Part shown: positions 10,795 to 23,735 of the stretch, one piece after another | How positions within the stretch are numbered: the stretch's first letter is position 1 | How the letters are laid out: each line of letters opens with the position of its first letter | DNA from: Sepiola atlantica | Lineage: Eukaryota > Mollusca > Cephalopoda > Sepiida > Sepiolidae | NCBI GenBank assembly: GCA_963556195.1 | Contig: OY744523.1 | Coordinates: 79,083,445 to 79,147,444, forward strand | Direction: 5' to 3' | Length of the DNA: 64,000 nt | Notes under the pieces: generated by a model | Told to the model about the DNA's origin: nothing | Database searches by the model: none | Seen by the model: the letters and a program-made list of their open reading frames with translations, nothing else | Translations under genes and position numbers: made by a program

Positions 10795-11005
10795 CAAAAC
10801 CAACTACTCCAACCAGCCCCACACAATCAGATCCATAGTGTACGAAGCCAAAGTCAGATCGGGTGTGGATACCAAGGAGGAAGAAATCACATTGGAATGA
10901 CTCAAGGAACTTTCAAACAAAGGCTCTACACTCACAATAACACTTTCAGATATTAAAAAAAAACACTTTAGAAACTGAATGAAAATTATAAAAGAATGCA
11001 AACTA
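10795..11005 (+). pseudogene. Penelope-like GIY-YIG endonuclease, N-terminal half
   Basis: The plus strand reads IVYEAKV near 10833 and then, after a frameshift, HIGMTQGTFKQRLYTHNNTF. This is the GIY-YIG core: a YIG-like IGMT motif, the conserved arginine in QRLYTH and the following histidine. It complements the half at 10270-10480 on the opposite strand. Together they make one broken endonuclease domain with its halves in opposite orientation. Confidence 0.65.
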
Positions 11006-12286
11006 ACTGATATATCTTGTTGAAGATAAATAACCCGAGTGGAAGGTCTTTAAAATAATAGGTTTATTTCCGGATATATATATATCTTGTACATACAAGA
11101 TATGTTAACAGAATACAGAATATGTAATAGGGCAAACCGACTAGAGAATACGTAAGACAGAATGTTTAGACTTCATGTGTCTTAACTAGAATGTCTCGAC
11201 TGCTCGCTGTAGTCATACTTATATTCCAACGAGTCCAACTATTTAGTGAATGCGGAAGTCAGGTTATTCCATCACAAGACTAACAAATGTAGAAAACTAT
11301 TGCAGATAAATTATGTGAATAATTATTCCAAAGAATTGCTGTACTTTCTTAAATAACTATTTTCTATTTTTAGTTGAAAGGAAAAAGTTTTAGAGAAAAA
11401 TTGTAAATAAATAAACAAATAGCAACGGGACTTCCATGAGAAAAATATTACGTTGACAATTGGTATGTATTTTATCTTAATTACGATGTTTAATTATAAA
11501 AATATTTGTGTTTTTCTATTTTATAAATGTTTTTTTTTAATTAACACATAAAAGTTTCGTATATTCATAATTGCTGGAAGATCCTTTTTCTTTTTGAGAA
11601 AATTAATCAATTTTTATTTTTTTGTCTGGAAATATTCTTTATTGAACTATCATTTTGCAAATAAGTTATTCAGATTGAAAACTCCTAAATGATACCAGGA
11701 CGTTGATGGTATTTTCAAATGATCAAACCTGTCTTAAAATAAAGATACCACTGTCTAAAAACATTGATTTGTAAATAAAAACCTGAAAAGTCTCTGTCAC
11801 ATTGAAAGAAAATTTGGTTATTAATGATAAAGTGATATACTCCAGATATTATTTTGGGTATGAAATGATACGTTTAGCTTTTATTCTCCTGTAAGTATTT
11901 CACTGGCGAAATTCTAATTGCCTCCATCTGTTTAGGTTTTGAGATACTGCATCTTGGATCAAATTAGCTGATCAGCCTGTTGCCCCTAATTCATACTCTT
12001 AAGCATAATGATAACATTTCAATGATAAAATTTCTTTTTTTCGGCTGATGTCAACATCATTTCATCATTACCAATGGTTTTAACAATGAAACATCTATAG
12101 TTCCCAATATATCAAAGAATTCTTTGTTTCCAGAATCATGAAGAATTTAACAAACTATCAAAATACTTAATATCTAAATTGTCATTTTTATGGATAAAAA
12201 AAAGACTGCTAAAATATTAATATAAATCATTAATAGAATGACTTTAGTTGAAATAGTCACAAAGGAGAAGAAAATAAATATTTTTT

Positions 12287-12290
<4 letters not shown>
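11006..12290. other. AT-rich unassigned DNA
   Basis: No gene, RNA or element recognised. Confidence 0.5.

Positions 12291-12293
<3 letters not shown>

Positions 12294-12352
<59 letters not shown>
12294..12352. repeat. (AT)n microsatellite
   Basis: About 29 AT units. Confidence 0.95.
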
Positions 12353-12355
<3 letters not shown>

Positions 12356-12601
12356 TGAAAAAGCAAAATAATATATTGTAACTATTGAAAACAAAATTAA
12401 ATATTATTTTCTTCCTAATTATTTTAATTTACTTCCTAATTATTGTAACCAACATCTTCGGAAAACAGAACGTTTTAGCATAAGCAATTACCCATAATTC
12501 CATTGGATTAGGGATTATTTTCAATATAACTGACTGAAAAAATCAACACGATGAGTACATTTTGTTAAAAAAATACATCGTCTATTTAAGTTTGCATACT
12601 A

Positions 12602-12626
12602 CCCCCCCCCCCCCCCCGAAAAAAAA
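12602..12626. repeat. Poly(C) run followed by poly(A)
   Basis: Sixteen C in a row, a G, then A-rich sequence. A long pure C tract is unusual in this A+T-rich setting and can form structured or slippage-prone DNA. Confidence 0.9.
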
Positions 12627-14230
12627 AGACACATAACAAATCGTGCATTTAAACAAAATGAAATTGTTTTGAACGAATGGTCAGTTTCCTTCACTTGTGA
12701 ATAATCTTTTACATGAAGACTACTGAATAAAAATGTAAACGATTGTTTTTTAATGACAATTCAAAAACAATAATATTTAAACCATAATTTTATTTAAACA
12801 AAAAATGTTATCAAAACTTAAATTTTAAATTTATTTAAGAAATTAAAAAAAAATATTTTTAATGTTATGATTTTTACACAGTACCATAAAAATGAAATCT
12901 AGAATAAATGTCTAATTAAAAATAAAATTTTATTAAAACTTTAATTTAGCTTAAATAAACAAATATTTTAAAACAAAACAAACATAAAACCCACATATGT
13001 TTTGTCTGTGTAAGTTAATTTTTAATATTGTAATAGCATTAATTAATATAATTAAAAAAAATGGACATTTCTAGTGGCATTACTGCTCTAATACTAAAAA
13101 AGACATAGTGCTTCAATATTTATTCTGTGATTTTAATTTATTTTCAAACGACCCTAACCCTAACCCTAAGCAACAGATAGTATATTTTGGTAAAAATGGC
13201 GATATAATAATGCACATTTGTAAAAACGTTGGAAAATTAAATACAGAAAACTCACAAGTACCTTTATTCCTAATTTATTTATTTGTAGTTTTTATTGCTA
13301 TTTATTCGTATTGTTAATAATTGTAAAAAATATAATGATTTTTATACAAAATCAACATGGTATTCTAAACATGTTTCAATTCAAATATTTATGCTTTTGG
13401 AGAAATATCTACATTCATCATCACTCAATTTTAAAATGTTACAGCAAAAATGTTCATAGAAATAATTTCAAGGACACAGTTTTAGTTTTATACTAGTTGG
13501 GAGGTTTTTGCTTGAACAAAAAATTATTTTAAATAAGGTTGGAATATCTCACTTTTTTCGCCCAAATTGACTGCAAGAAAACAGAACTCTTTCTCTTTTA
13601 TGTATTCTTGCGAAATGTCTGATACAGACGGACGCTGTAACGTTAGAAAAAGAAAAAAATAAGTATTACTTATCATCTTCCTGCCCTGAACGAAGATCGC
13701 TTTTATTTAAAACAAATGTATTTCTTTATGTTAATGCTGAGAGAGAGGAAGAAGGAGAGGGAGCAATGTAGAAATTTTGATTTTTATAAATAAGTGTAAA
13801 TGATGAAATTAGGCGGGGGCGGTGAAAAGATCAAATAGTGAGCAGGATAAAATATGTGAATCGAAGAAATCAATCGAAACCAATTTTTTTTCTTTCTAAC
13901 AATATGGACAAATATGTGCCAAATCTGACTAACGCTACAGATTTTGATATCTAGTTTTTGTCAATGAGGTACTGACTTTATTTGATATATTGAATAAAGG
14001 TTTATCATTTTTTTTCCAACCTAAAACATTGCAATAAATATTAAGAGACAGTGAGTGACAAAAACGTTAGATTATTCTATAACATCTTAAATCTAAAGAA
14101 AAATAACTTTGATTTTGAAAACATATAAATATAAATGAAACTGAAATTTGGATTTGTTTTTTTCAAACTTGTCCAATACTTTCATTGATTAATTAATTCC
14201 TGTGCTCAGTTTTTATGTTTGACTGCATCT
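12627..14230. other. AT-rich DNA with a short telomere-like motif
   Basis: No gene recognised. 13152-13168 carries ACCCTAACCCTAACCCTAA, about three units of the complement of TTAGGG. The open frames at 13108-13496 show no recognisable domain. Confidence 0.5.
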
Positions 14231-14231
14231 G

Positions 14232-14234
<3 letters not shown>

Positions 14235-14292
<58 letters not shown>
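14235..14292. repeat. (GA)n microsatellite
   Basis: About 29 GA units. Confidence 0.95.
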
Positions 14293-14293
<1 letters not shown>

Positions 14294-15785
14294 TTACAGG
14301 CTGACTACAATATAAAATAGAATATTTGTTCAAAAGTAAAAGGTAGAGTATGATAATAATAAATTGCACACCTGGGGGCATACATTGTTTGACAGATGGA
14401 CAGTCATATTGCCCTGTACAAAGAAAAGAACTTTGTATGTTTAGTTTTCACTCAATTGGCAACTTACTCAAAAGAATAAGTTATTACACATTTTTATCAG
14501 GTTATATGAACTCATACAAAACTGTTGTTATATCAAAGACGGCATTTTATGTATAAGTATAGAATTTTTATGATGTCAATTATTTCTGTTCTTATATGAG
14601 AGCGAATCACAAGACAATGAGACGATGAGATCACGTGTGACTCTGACGTCATATTTACAAGAACAGGGAACAGTATCTCCGATTTTAGTGGGTAACTCTG
14701 ATGCGATTAGATATGTGAAGTGTCACTCCTCAACAAACCTTAACCCTAACTCTAACCCACCTGATAAAAGGTGGTTAGAAGATAGGAAGGTCACTTCAAG
14801 CCAACCAAAAAGGAAATAAACATCTGAATTCCTGTTTTCTATGGTTATTTTGTCCCTAGACAGATCATGTGTGAACCAACATGTTTGTTTCGGCTGGCGC
14901 CGCACGTGTGAACCAATTAAACAACAAGAACACAAAAGTTCAAATCCAATTGATCTTTTATCATTACTTTTTCACTTAAACTATAATAACACTGAAGAGG
15001 ATAGAACATTATCAAATTAGAGAATAACAAAGTTTATCCATACAAAATTATTCATTTTATTTGACAACTTGTTAAGACAATGAAAAATAAAGTTTGTCAC
15101 GAATGAGAGTTCAAAATGTCCAAGGAATGTATGAGAGAAAGAGTTGTTTTTCTTGTATAGAGAAATTAAGTACACGTGTTTATTTCGGCTGGCGTCGCAT
15201 GTGTTTACATGTGCATAAATGAATAGGCATGAAGATATATGTGTGTGTATGTGTGTGTGTATTAGCATGCCTTTGTTTTATTAGTGAGAGAATGTATCTG
15301 TGTTCATTCTGGTTGGAGTCATATGTGTTTACATGTGTGTATGAACTATGTATATGTGTATATTTGTTGAGAGAGTGTATGTATCTAAGAACTTGTGTAC
15401 ATGTGCATCATTGAGAACGGTGTGTGTGTTTATGTGTGTGTGCTTCGCCGGGCGTTGTGTTTAAAAGTCCATGAAAGTATCTCATTCGTCTGTTGATACT
15501 CTTCGTCCCCCATAGGGTTAGGCAGGATTATGTCGTATGCACATCTGTTGTCTCCGGGGAAAACAGAGACAAACGCTGTGTTTACGTTTTATACTGCATG
15601 CTGAAATTCTCTGATTGGCTGAAAGGAACTGCTGATTGGAGATTTTGTCCAATCAAGAGTCGATACATAAATACAACATTCCTACAACATAAAGAAATAT
15701 TAACTATCCACTTCCTACCTCTCGATCCTAGCAAAACATTTGTTTTTAACAATCAGAATTCACAAAACAAATGATATATCTTCTT
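14293..15785. other. Unassigned DNA with GT-rich degenerate repeats and CCAAT boxes
   Basis: The block TTTCGGCTGGCGCCGCACGT at 14888-14907 recurs in altered form at 15183-15202 and, more weakly, near 15315 and 15445, with GT-rich spacers. 14741-14758 carries telomere-like AACCCTAACTCTAACCC. Around 15608-15655 two GATTGG boxes and one CCAATCA box cluster about 40 bases ahead of an ATAAATA stretch, reminiscent of a promoter. No coding sequence with recognisable identity follows. Confidence 0.4.
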
Positions 15786-15788
15786 TTT

Positions 15789-15858
15789 TATCTGTTCCGA
15801 TGGATACTACACCCCATAAACGGGTATTGGCTTGTCCTTTGGGGCTTGATTTATGCAC
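15789..15858 (+). mobile_element. Truncated U2-headed SINE-like copy
   Basis: TATCTGTTCCGATGGATACT and the following GGGGCTTGATTTATGC match the first part of the repeats at 24988, 61687 and 62035. The copy lacks the extreme 5' U2 segment and is cut off after about 70 bases. Confidence 0.7.
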
Positions 15859-16014
15859 GTTTCACAGCTTAGTAAAGAAAAATATAGATTTTTTATTTTA
15901 ACATCGCTGATCATCAGAGAAATTGTTCATTTAATAGTCATGGAAAAAAACATATCAATAATCATGGAAAAACTATATATTTTCCTTGACTAAGCTGTAG
16001 AAACGTGCATAAGA
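15851..16014. repeat. Inverted-repeat element of about 165 bp
   Basis: 15851-15890 (TTATGCACGTTTCACAGCTT) is nearly the reverse complement of 15971-16014. On the minus strand it also shows CTGATGA (15911-15917), a CAGC/GCTG stem and GAAAC (15859-15863), the order seen in the PLE-type repeats, but the residue at the presumed cleavage site is unsuitable. Confidence 0.6.
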
Positions 16015-16266
16015 TATGATAAAATAAAAAAAAATTGATAAAAAATAAATATAAATTTTGTTTGTAAGTCGAACAAAAAAAATAATGGTATTCGTCGAAG
16101 TCGGAAAATGAGGAAATGAGGAAATTAGAAAAACAAAAAAATAAAAATTATGGTAATGGATTGATTTTGTCTTTGGTCATTGGAAAATGTATATATGCTT
16201 TGAAGCTTGAAATTTAAAACAATTTCAGGGATTATAAAAAGTGTATACCTAAATATATATTTTTAT

Positions 16267-16376
<110 letters not shown>

Positions 16377-16511
16377 CCGGCATGGTCAGACCGTTGAACT
16401 CTGCTAAACTCAACAAACACTGTAATGTATAGTTTTTGAATAAAATATTTTACTTTAACTCTTGTAGAATCTACGATCGAACATTTATTGTTTTTTTTCA
16501 ACTAACTTATG

Positions 16512-16513
<2 letters not shown>

Positions 16514-16565
<52 letters not shown>

Positions 16566-16580
16566 AGAGAGAGAGAAAGA
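16514..16580. repeat. (AT)n-(GA)n microsatellite
   Basis: About 25 AT units, then a short GA run. Confidence 0.9.
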
Positions 16581-16695
16581 TAGAGATAATATTTTATTAT
16601 ATCTGGTTTACTCATGGTATCGAGTACTTTCTTATTCAGTAGATACCACTTATCAAATTGACTACAAACTGGAAAATTTGATATCTTTCATATCC

Positions 16696-16783
16696 CTCTC
16701 TCTCTCTCTCTCTATCTATCTCTTGATGGCCATACATCTGTCTCTCTCTCTCACTCTTTCTTTCTTCCTTTCTGTATATATAT

Positions 16784-16840
<57 letters not shown>

Positions 16841-16874
16841 TATATACATATATATATATATACATATATATACA

Positions 16875-16945
<71 letters not shown>
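16696..16945. repeat. (CT)n, (AC)n, long interrupted (AT)n
   Basis: Two CT-rich tracts with TATC interruptions, a short AC tract, then about 150 bases of (AT)n broken by regular C substitutions (TATATACATA). Open frames across it on both strands are low-complexity. Confidence 0.95.
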
Positions 16946-16949
<4 letters not shown>

Positions 16950-16959
16950 GATGACTATT

Positions 16960-17579
16960 ATTGTCACTATTTAGGGATGTACACAGTTTAAATACTCCAT
17001 AATAGATTTAAAAGCAAAAGTTAAAGATGTTTATTTGGACTATCATCATTTAAAATAAAAAAACAACAATTATGTTAAGTTGCATTGCCAATGCTTTCTG
17101 ATAAATATGTACACAATTCTAAAAAAAACAACAAACAAAACTTATAAATTAGAAAGAGGTAGACCAAAAATGAAAAGAAAACAAAATAACTTTATCTTTG
17201 ACAACAAGCTATGTAGGCCTTGCAAAAAAAGATAAAGAGGACGACAGTAGGAGATTTATTTACAGGTAAGAAATAAGAGTGGGATTTTTTTCGGCTGGAC
17301 AACACTAAAAAGACATCTACAGAAACGAAAGGGATATTATAATGAAAGGATGACAAAGGTAAGAAGAATGTTCTCTTATGCTGACACACACTCATGAGTA
17401 AAAATATACTTTTTAGTTTTCGTTTTTTTTTTAAATCTGAAAACAAAATTACTAATGAGACGTGGCAGTGTTGTTTAGAATCATTTATCTTTGGAGAAAA
17501 TAGATAATATATAAATATAAAGTGTGATATACACACACATTCCCCCACTGTCAAACAGACTTTATTACTTTTTAACTTA

Positions 17580-17580
<1 letters not shown>
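16960..17580. other. Unassigned DNA
   Basis: No gene recognised. The 120-codon minus-strand frame at 17192-17554 is hydrophobic and serine-rich without a domain I know. Confidence 0.4.

Positions 17581-17654
<74 letters not shown>
17581..17654. repeat. (AT)n microsatellite
   Basis: About 36 AT units, followed by ACTAGCAGGAAA. A similar ACTAGCTGAAG follows a TA tract near 38457, suggesting that both belong to repeats ending at AT tracts. Confidence 0.9.
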
Positions 17655-18024
17655 TAGCAGGAAAAGCCGATCTTGTCTGAAATTGACTGTAAAACTATAT
17701 GCCCTCGTTTTGTACCCAGCCATAACACCATAATAACTCTTTTTTACATTTAAAAATTAAACTTTTGGGGTGGGGATCAAGGATGTACTCAGTATTAATA
17801 GGGTGGAATAAGCTGGAAGTAAAGTGACAGTAATTGTAATAAATTTTAATAAATGTATATTCTTAAATCCCCCTCCCTTGTTGTATTTCCTTTTTATAGA
17901 TATTAAGAGAGAACGAAAACCCCACGATAATGTTGTACCCCCTTTGATCGTCTGGTGGTAAGTAGCTGTAAGTGGCGGCGATAAAAAGTGCTGCCACAAA
18001 TAACTGGTCACTTGTCGCTTAACT

Positions 18025-18155
18025 GGGCTTAATTCTTGAAAAGTTGTAAAAAAAAATAATTTATCCTATCACTAACCCTAAGTTCGAGTTGCAAGTCCCT
18101 CAGTGTTAGTGGTAGGATAAGTAATATTTTTTACGACTTTTCAGGAATTAAGCCC
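18025..18155. repeat. Inverted-repeat (MITE-like) element, 131 bp
   Basis: The arms run inward from GGGCTTAATTC at 18025 and from GAATTAAGCCC ending at 18155. They pair over about 50 bp with a few mismatches, leaving a short loop that contains CTAAGTTCGAG. The left arm also contains CACTAACCCTAA. No coding content. Confidence 0.8.
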
Positions 18156-19511
18156 CTCTCTAGTTAAACGACGTCATTTTATATTGTTCTGTTCTCACCC
18201 AAAAATATTTTACAAAACGAATTATTATTCCATCCGTTTTGTTTACAAAATGTTTAACTACAAAATCAAAATAAATAATGAAAAAAGAATTTGTAAACAT
18301 CGGTAATTAAAAAAAATATATCTTTTAAGGAAATTATTTTACCTTTTTTAGCCTATTTGGGCTACGAAAAAAATTTTTAAAAGGGATCCTTGAATTTAAA
18401 CACTTTAAAACGATTAAAGAAAAGAAACGACAGATTCTTTATTTTTAGTGTAATAAATAAATAAATAAATAAAAAGATCATTTATAAAAATATTATACAA
18501 TAAACAAATAAATTTATACATAAAATTTATACAGGTAGGTGAAAAAGTAATTTATTTTGCCTTTGGTAACATTTTATTTGTTGCCTTTTTTTTAATATAA
18601 CTTTCCTTAATTTCAAGTATTTAAATCGAGAGCAGACTTAGTAATGTGGGGAAAATCTATCAACGTTAATTCTATTTTGAAAAGTAACAAAAGAAAAATA
18701 AACCGAAAAGAAAAATATTGTATTCAAAAGAAGGAAGGGGGCGGGATAAAATGACAATTCGGTGCTAAAATTTAATAATGAAGACGATTCTCTATTTTTC
18801 AATCATTGTGATTGATTGGTTCATTTGAGTCACGTGAGACAAATAGTGGCGGATAGTGACAAATGACTTGAATTGCTACCCTCTTTGTGTCTCTGCTTCA
18901 TTGGGATACACTCTCCTCTTTAATTCCAAAAAGCAAGGGAGTTTAACAGGAACGTGTGAACTGAAGATTTCTAACCAATCAAAAACGCTTCAAATTCAAA
19001 AACTAACGAGCCGATACAACTAAATAAAGTCATAGATTAACGGCTTTATTTTGTCAGACACGAGGAAGACATAGTCGGAAAATGTCAGCTCACTTCTATA
19101 CATATATGCGAAATATAAATATGCATGAAATAATAAATTATATAAAACTTAAAGAGGCAAAATGCCTTCAAAAATCCATGTGTTTAAATGCAGATATTTC
19201 TATTAAAATCAAAATATATATTTTTTTAATCTTGACCTTTTTTTCCCCATAAGAGTCCTTCCTGGTCTTGTTAAAGTGGCATCTGATGTTGTGTGGACTT
19301 ACGGTGTAATGTCTCTTTTAAATTTGAACTCAAATCGTGCATGGTCGTTAGTAGGTATAAATTTGGGAAAGTTCATTTTTTTATTTTATAAATTATATAT
19401 ATATATATATGGCAATTCAACGTTAAAGCAATATGCCAAACCGAATTTAGCATAATAGCATTTATTTATTTCAAATCGAAATTATATCTATAATATTTTC
19501 TACATTTTATG
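18156..19511. other. AT-rich unassigned DNA
   Basis: No gene recognised. A short (AAAT)n lies at 18453-18472 and a short (AT)n at 19397-19411. Confidence 0.5.
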
Positions 19512-19749
19512 CTATAGATATTTCACAGCAAGTTTCCAGAGATCTCTCTCCTGCTGCCCACTATCCGGGTCTTCATGATTTGGAATAAGAAATGTAGAGA
19601 TGCATATCATGTGTCTTCCTGTTGCTTCTACAATATGATCCACAGTTGTGCTTGCAACTAGCTTCATACCAACAAAGTCGCCATGCATATCCAAATCATT
19701 ACCAATCCGCCATAGATACACATTACAACTTGTTCAGTATTGAAACCAT
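19512..19749 (-). other. Unrecognised open frame on the minus strand
   Basis: A 69-codon frame (19512-19721) has even composition and no microsatellite content but shows no motif I recognise. It adjoins the LINE fragment and may be part of the same element. Confidence 0.25.
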
Positions 19750-20150
19750 CAGGTTTTCCATAACATTCTGAATGTTTGTTAATATTTCGTGCATGCCTCT
19801 ACCCTCACTGACCAGGTTTTACTTCCATACATCATCACACTGCATAAACATACCTGATAGAATCTTCCCTCAATTCAACAGTGGTAACGCTCTGTTGGCA
19901 GAAGTTCAATTAACTGAGTTCACCCACTCCTAACTCTTGCAATCACACTAGCACCTGCTCCCCACTGTGCTCCAATCGTATCACCAAGGTAACAAAACTT
20001 CTAGGCAATCATAGTAGCTTTGCTATCCAAATATATTTTCTTCAGGTCTGAGTTCTCATCCATCTCCATTGTCTTACACTTCTTTCACATTCACTGGTCA
20101 TCATCTCCCAACCACCAGTAATTCCACTGCACATCTTGTGTACCAGATGC
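19750..20150 (-). mobile_element. LINE C-terminal region, minus-strand piece
   Basis: The minus strand reads CSGITGGWEMMTSECERSV near 20050-20140 and, after frame changes, RFYQVCLCSVMMYGSKTW near 19812-19865. The MMYGSKTW block is the conserved Y-G-x-E/K-T-W motif after the reverse transcriptase of RTE/L1-like elements of invertebrates. Several stops mark it as dead. The expected downstream block is not on this strand but at 20360-20545 on the plus strand. Confidence 0.65.
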
Positions 20151-20229
20151 TTACAAGTACCACAAAGAATTGAGTAAAACCTGGCCAGTAAAAGTCGAGG
20201 ATATGTGTTGTATGGAAAAAATGATATCA

Positions 20230-20550
20230 GAATGATACGATATGATGAATGTGTGACATGTCTTAAAGACAGGCTTCGATGACTTTGAGGAGATAAAACC
20301 TGGACAGTATAGCGAGATGTGTGCAGAACAGAAGACTCCATTAGTTTGGTCACACTGTAAGAATGGATGAGAATGATTGGGTTGGTAGATGTAGAAAATA
20401 TGAGGTAGTAGAGTCAATTGGCAGAGGTAGGCAAAGGAAAACATGGAAGAAAGTGATAAGAATGGACTTGAGAAAGATGGATAAAAACCTGGCCAGAGAT
20501 AGGTTAGTTTGGAAGTCCAACACATGCCAGCATGTAAAACAGATGTTAAA
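20230..20550 (+). mobile_element. LINE C-terminal tail, plus-strand piece
   Basis: A 63-codon open frame (20363-20554) reads MDENDWVGRCRKYEVVE, then GRGRQRKTWKKVIRMDL and ARDRLVWKS. This is the closing block of the same LINE type as 19750-20150, with the usual G-R-x-R-x-T-W motif. It is therefore in opposite orientation to its upstream part, pointing to an inversion or 5' inversion during insertion. Confidence 0.7.
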
Positions 20551-20622
20551 TTGATCACAACATTTTTATAGGAATATTGATACTCTGATTAATGAACATT
20601 GCATTTTGGATTATCATTTTTT

Positions 20623-20699
20623 CATAATCTTAAACTTAAAGTTTAAGATTATGCTTTTTTAATATTAATGGTGTTAAACATTATTAATATTAAAAAAGC
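20623..20699. repeat. Two adjacent perfect hairpins
   Basis: 20623-20653 is a 15-bp perfect inverted repeat with a one-base loop. 20653-20669 pairs with 20683-20699 as a 17-bp perfect stem with a 13-base loop. The two share the junction base. Confidence 0.9.
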
Positions 20700-23600
20700 A
20701 TAAATGCATGGAAGAAGTGACACATATTTTTATTATGAATTCTTCAGCAACATTTTAGTTTTCTTTAAAATTTACTAAAAATGTTTACCAATAAAAAATA
20801 TAATATCGTTCTTTTTCCTTTTTTTGTAATATGATTTTTTTTTCATCAATCGATTCATAAATTAAGAAAGTGTGCGTGTGTGTGTGTGGGGGGGGAGACT
20901 AAACAAATATTTCCACTAATTTTCTTTCATAAAACCACATTTTTAATAAAAATGTAAGTTACAAATGAAATAAGTATTGAAGTGTTTTTTTTTTCTTGCT
21001 ACTTTTTCCCTATATTCGTCGAAATGATAACCGTTTGAATTGAGTCTGTCCTTTTCCTACCTGGAATTAATTGTTTAGTTGTTGATTCGGATGCTGAGCC
21101 CATTCTTATTGCTTTACCTAACCCTAATCTGCATCACTTCAAAATACTGCAATATTCAAATGTGCCGTAGTAAACAGCTGAATTGTGTGCTTTTGATGTT
21201 CTTTTTTTTCGTTATAAGTTTATGTTAGAAACCACTTTTTTAAATACATATGAATCTTAATACAAATCAATACAAATGATATTGCATAAGTTCTTCATCT
21301 GACGAACGTCCATTCATTCATTGTGCATTAAAAATGTTGTTTTTTTATTGTTACATTACACCATCAGAAAAAATTTACATGTTAAGAGTAAAATGTCTAA
21401 TTTCTGTTTTGTAAAACTTAACTCTGACAATGACAGACAAGCATAAGTTGACAATGATCAAAAAAGAAAAAAAAACACCTCAGATACAGATAAAAGAGAA
21501 ATAATTATAATGTAATGCACGGGTCAGTGTTGCAGAGTTACCCCACCGTATAATTCAGAATTCAGCACTCCAACATTTTTCATATAATGACAGTGTGCAT
21601 GCACAAATCAAGGTGACACGCACACAATTAAAGTAAACAAATTGTCTTGAAGCAAAACTCATGATATTTGTTATAAAAGGGAGAATTTAAATATTCAAAA
21701 CAGATCGCAAAAATGCTTTACGCATCTCGTTTTGGGAAAAAACCCGCCAGAGGATCAAGCATTTTCCCTTGATGCTCAAACCAAGAAATGCAATGATATC
21801 ATAACTAAACACACATTCTACGCTAAGTAGCGAATGCGAGCAAACCTGAGTGCAACACTGATGAGACATTAGAAAACAATGCCATACAATTGTCAGAAGT
21901 TAGCTATTTGTAGCAATAGGTAGCAGCCAGAATAGACAAGTTTACAGCGATAGCCAGGCATAAAACTACATACATAAATATTAAAACCGTACAGCTGTAG
22001 CACATATTAAAAGTCATCAACTGCTGAAGATATCAACTATTTTTTTTTTAAGTGAATATCAGAACCTCATCTGACAACATTTACATTTACTTTCAATTAA
22101 GTCTATTAACTTATCACTTTTTTATAGAAAACACTTTCAGAAATATTATTAGTCATTAACAAAAGTTTCAGACTTCTTTGAATTGTATAGTTTGGGAATT
22201 GTATAGTTTGGGAATTATGTAATTGTCATCAAATCTCTTTCCAGTTGAGCCTTCTGACCTTTTTTTTACTCACTACGAATTGTTGCAGAGTAAATTCATC
22301 TGAAAATAAGATGTTAGTCCAATCTTTACATTCCCAGGCTTTATACTATTTAGCCAATGCCAGATGTTTGAATTTCAGTTGTCAGCCGAGTTTGGGTTTG
22401 CGAGATGGTTTAAAATCAAGCTTAGATGGTGTAAAACTCTCATTCAACTAATCAAGACTATATGTATTTTCTTTCAAACAACTATTTCTGGAACTTGTAA
22501 TGGGCTTAATAAAATGCTAGGCATCTATTCCTTTCTTTGTTTTTAAAAGCTCCGGTTTTCTTGAGGGTGCTAATCCACAATGGCAGTGTGCACAGCTGAT
22601 TCGACACTAATTGCAAGACGAGCGCTAAATCAGTTTAAGCCTTTGATATCTCTGAAAGTTTGGATATTTTTTACTCATTTGTAAAACTCACCTATGACAC
22701 GATAATCATCAAAATGTTTCTAAAATTAACAATGGAAAAAATTCACTAATAAACACATGTTGATAATGGCGGATTCAGTGTCATTACATCGTGCAAAAGC
22801 ATATGATGTAATATTTTTTTTAAATACGCAGATGCGTTTGCAACGTTTGTTAATAGCTGTATATTTCTTCCTCTAAATTTGATTATTTATTTGTTATTCT
22901 AATGACACAATAAATACAATTCTTGTCTGTTGTAGATGATAAACTAGCTCATAAAATGATATTATTTTACCAGAGTAAAATTTAATCTACAGTAACAGTG
23001 GACATTGAAACCGCATAAATATATATTTCTCACAATGACTAGAAATCGTGTACAGCTGAAAATATTTGATTACAAATATACGTTTCTCAAACTTTAAATA
23101 ATCATAGCCAGTCTGGAAAACAGGGAAAAATTATAATAATGATTCATGCTAACATATTTTTTATTTCAATAACAATTTAGCATTTTAAATCTAAATATGT
23201 TTACTTACCATTGTATGATACTCAAATGAATAGATTGCAGTTAACACACTCTTACACGTTTTTTGTTTTTATAAGAACAGAAAATGTCAGTTCAAATGAC
23301 ATAAATGCATCGATATGTCAAGACGTTTAACTTCTTTCCATTAATCAAAAATCTTTGTTTACTTTCCCACAATTTTATTTGTTTATTCAATATATTTTGT
23401 AACACTTTTCTTTCTTTCACTTGAATTCGTTACAAAAGTGAGTCACAAACATTCAGTTAACGGTAAACAGGTGTTTGCATCAAACATAAGCATAAAATAA
23501 GGAAAAAACAACATATCATTTATCTATCATATTTATTTCTTAAAGAATTCATTCTTTTTTCATAGTATAAAACAAGATAGGAAAACTTATCTTTCTGTTT

Positions 23601-23735
23601 CAATTTTTACAATCAGATAGAAAAATATTTCTCAAAACATGCAATCGCAGTTAAATTCAGATTTATATAAACATTTATGTTTTGTGGTAAGAACAGTCAT
23701 AAATCCAGTATTCAGTATGCAATATTTCCTCTAGT
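20700..23735. other. Long AT-rich stretch without recognisable genes
   Basis: Short GT and G runs lie at 20872-20897, a telomere-like CTAACCCTAATC at 21118-21129, and a small direct duplication of TTGTATAGTTTGGGAATT near 22182-22215. Open frames at 21687-21869 (-) and 22245-22546 (+) show no known motif. Confidence 0.5.

Noticed and set aside
15600..15700. Histone-gene promoter (CCAAT boxes plus AT-rich box)
   Set aside because: No histone reading frame follows within the next kilobase.
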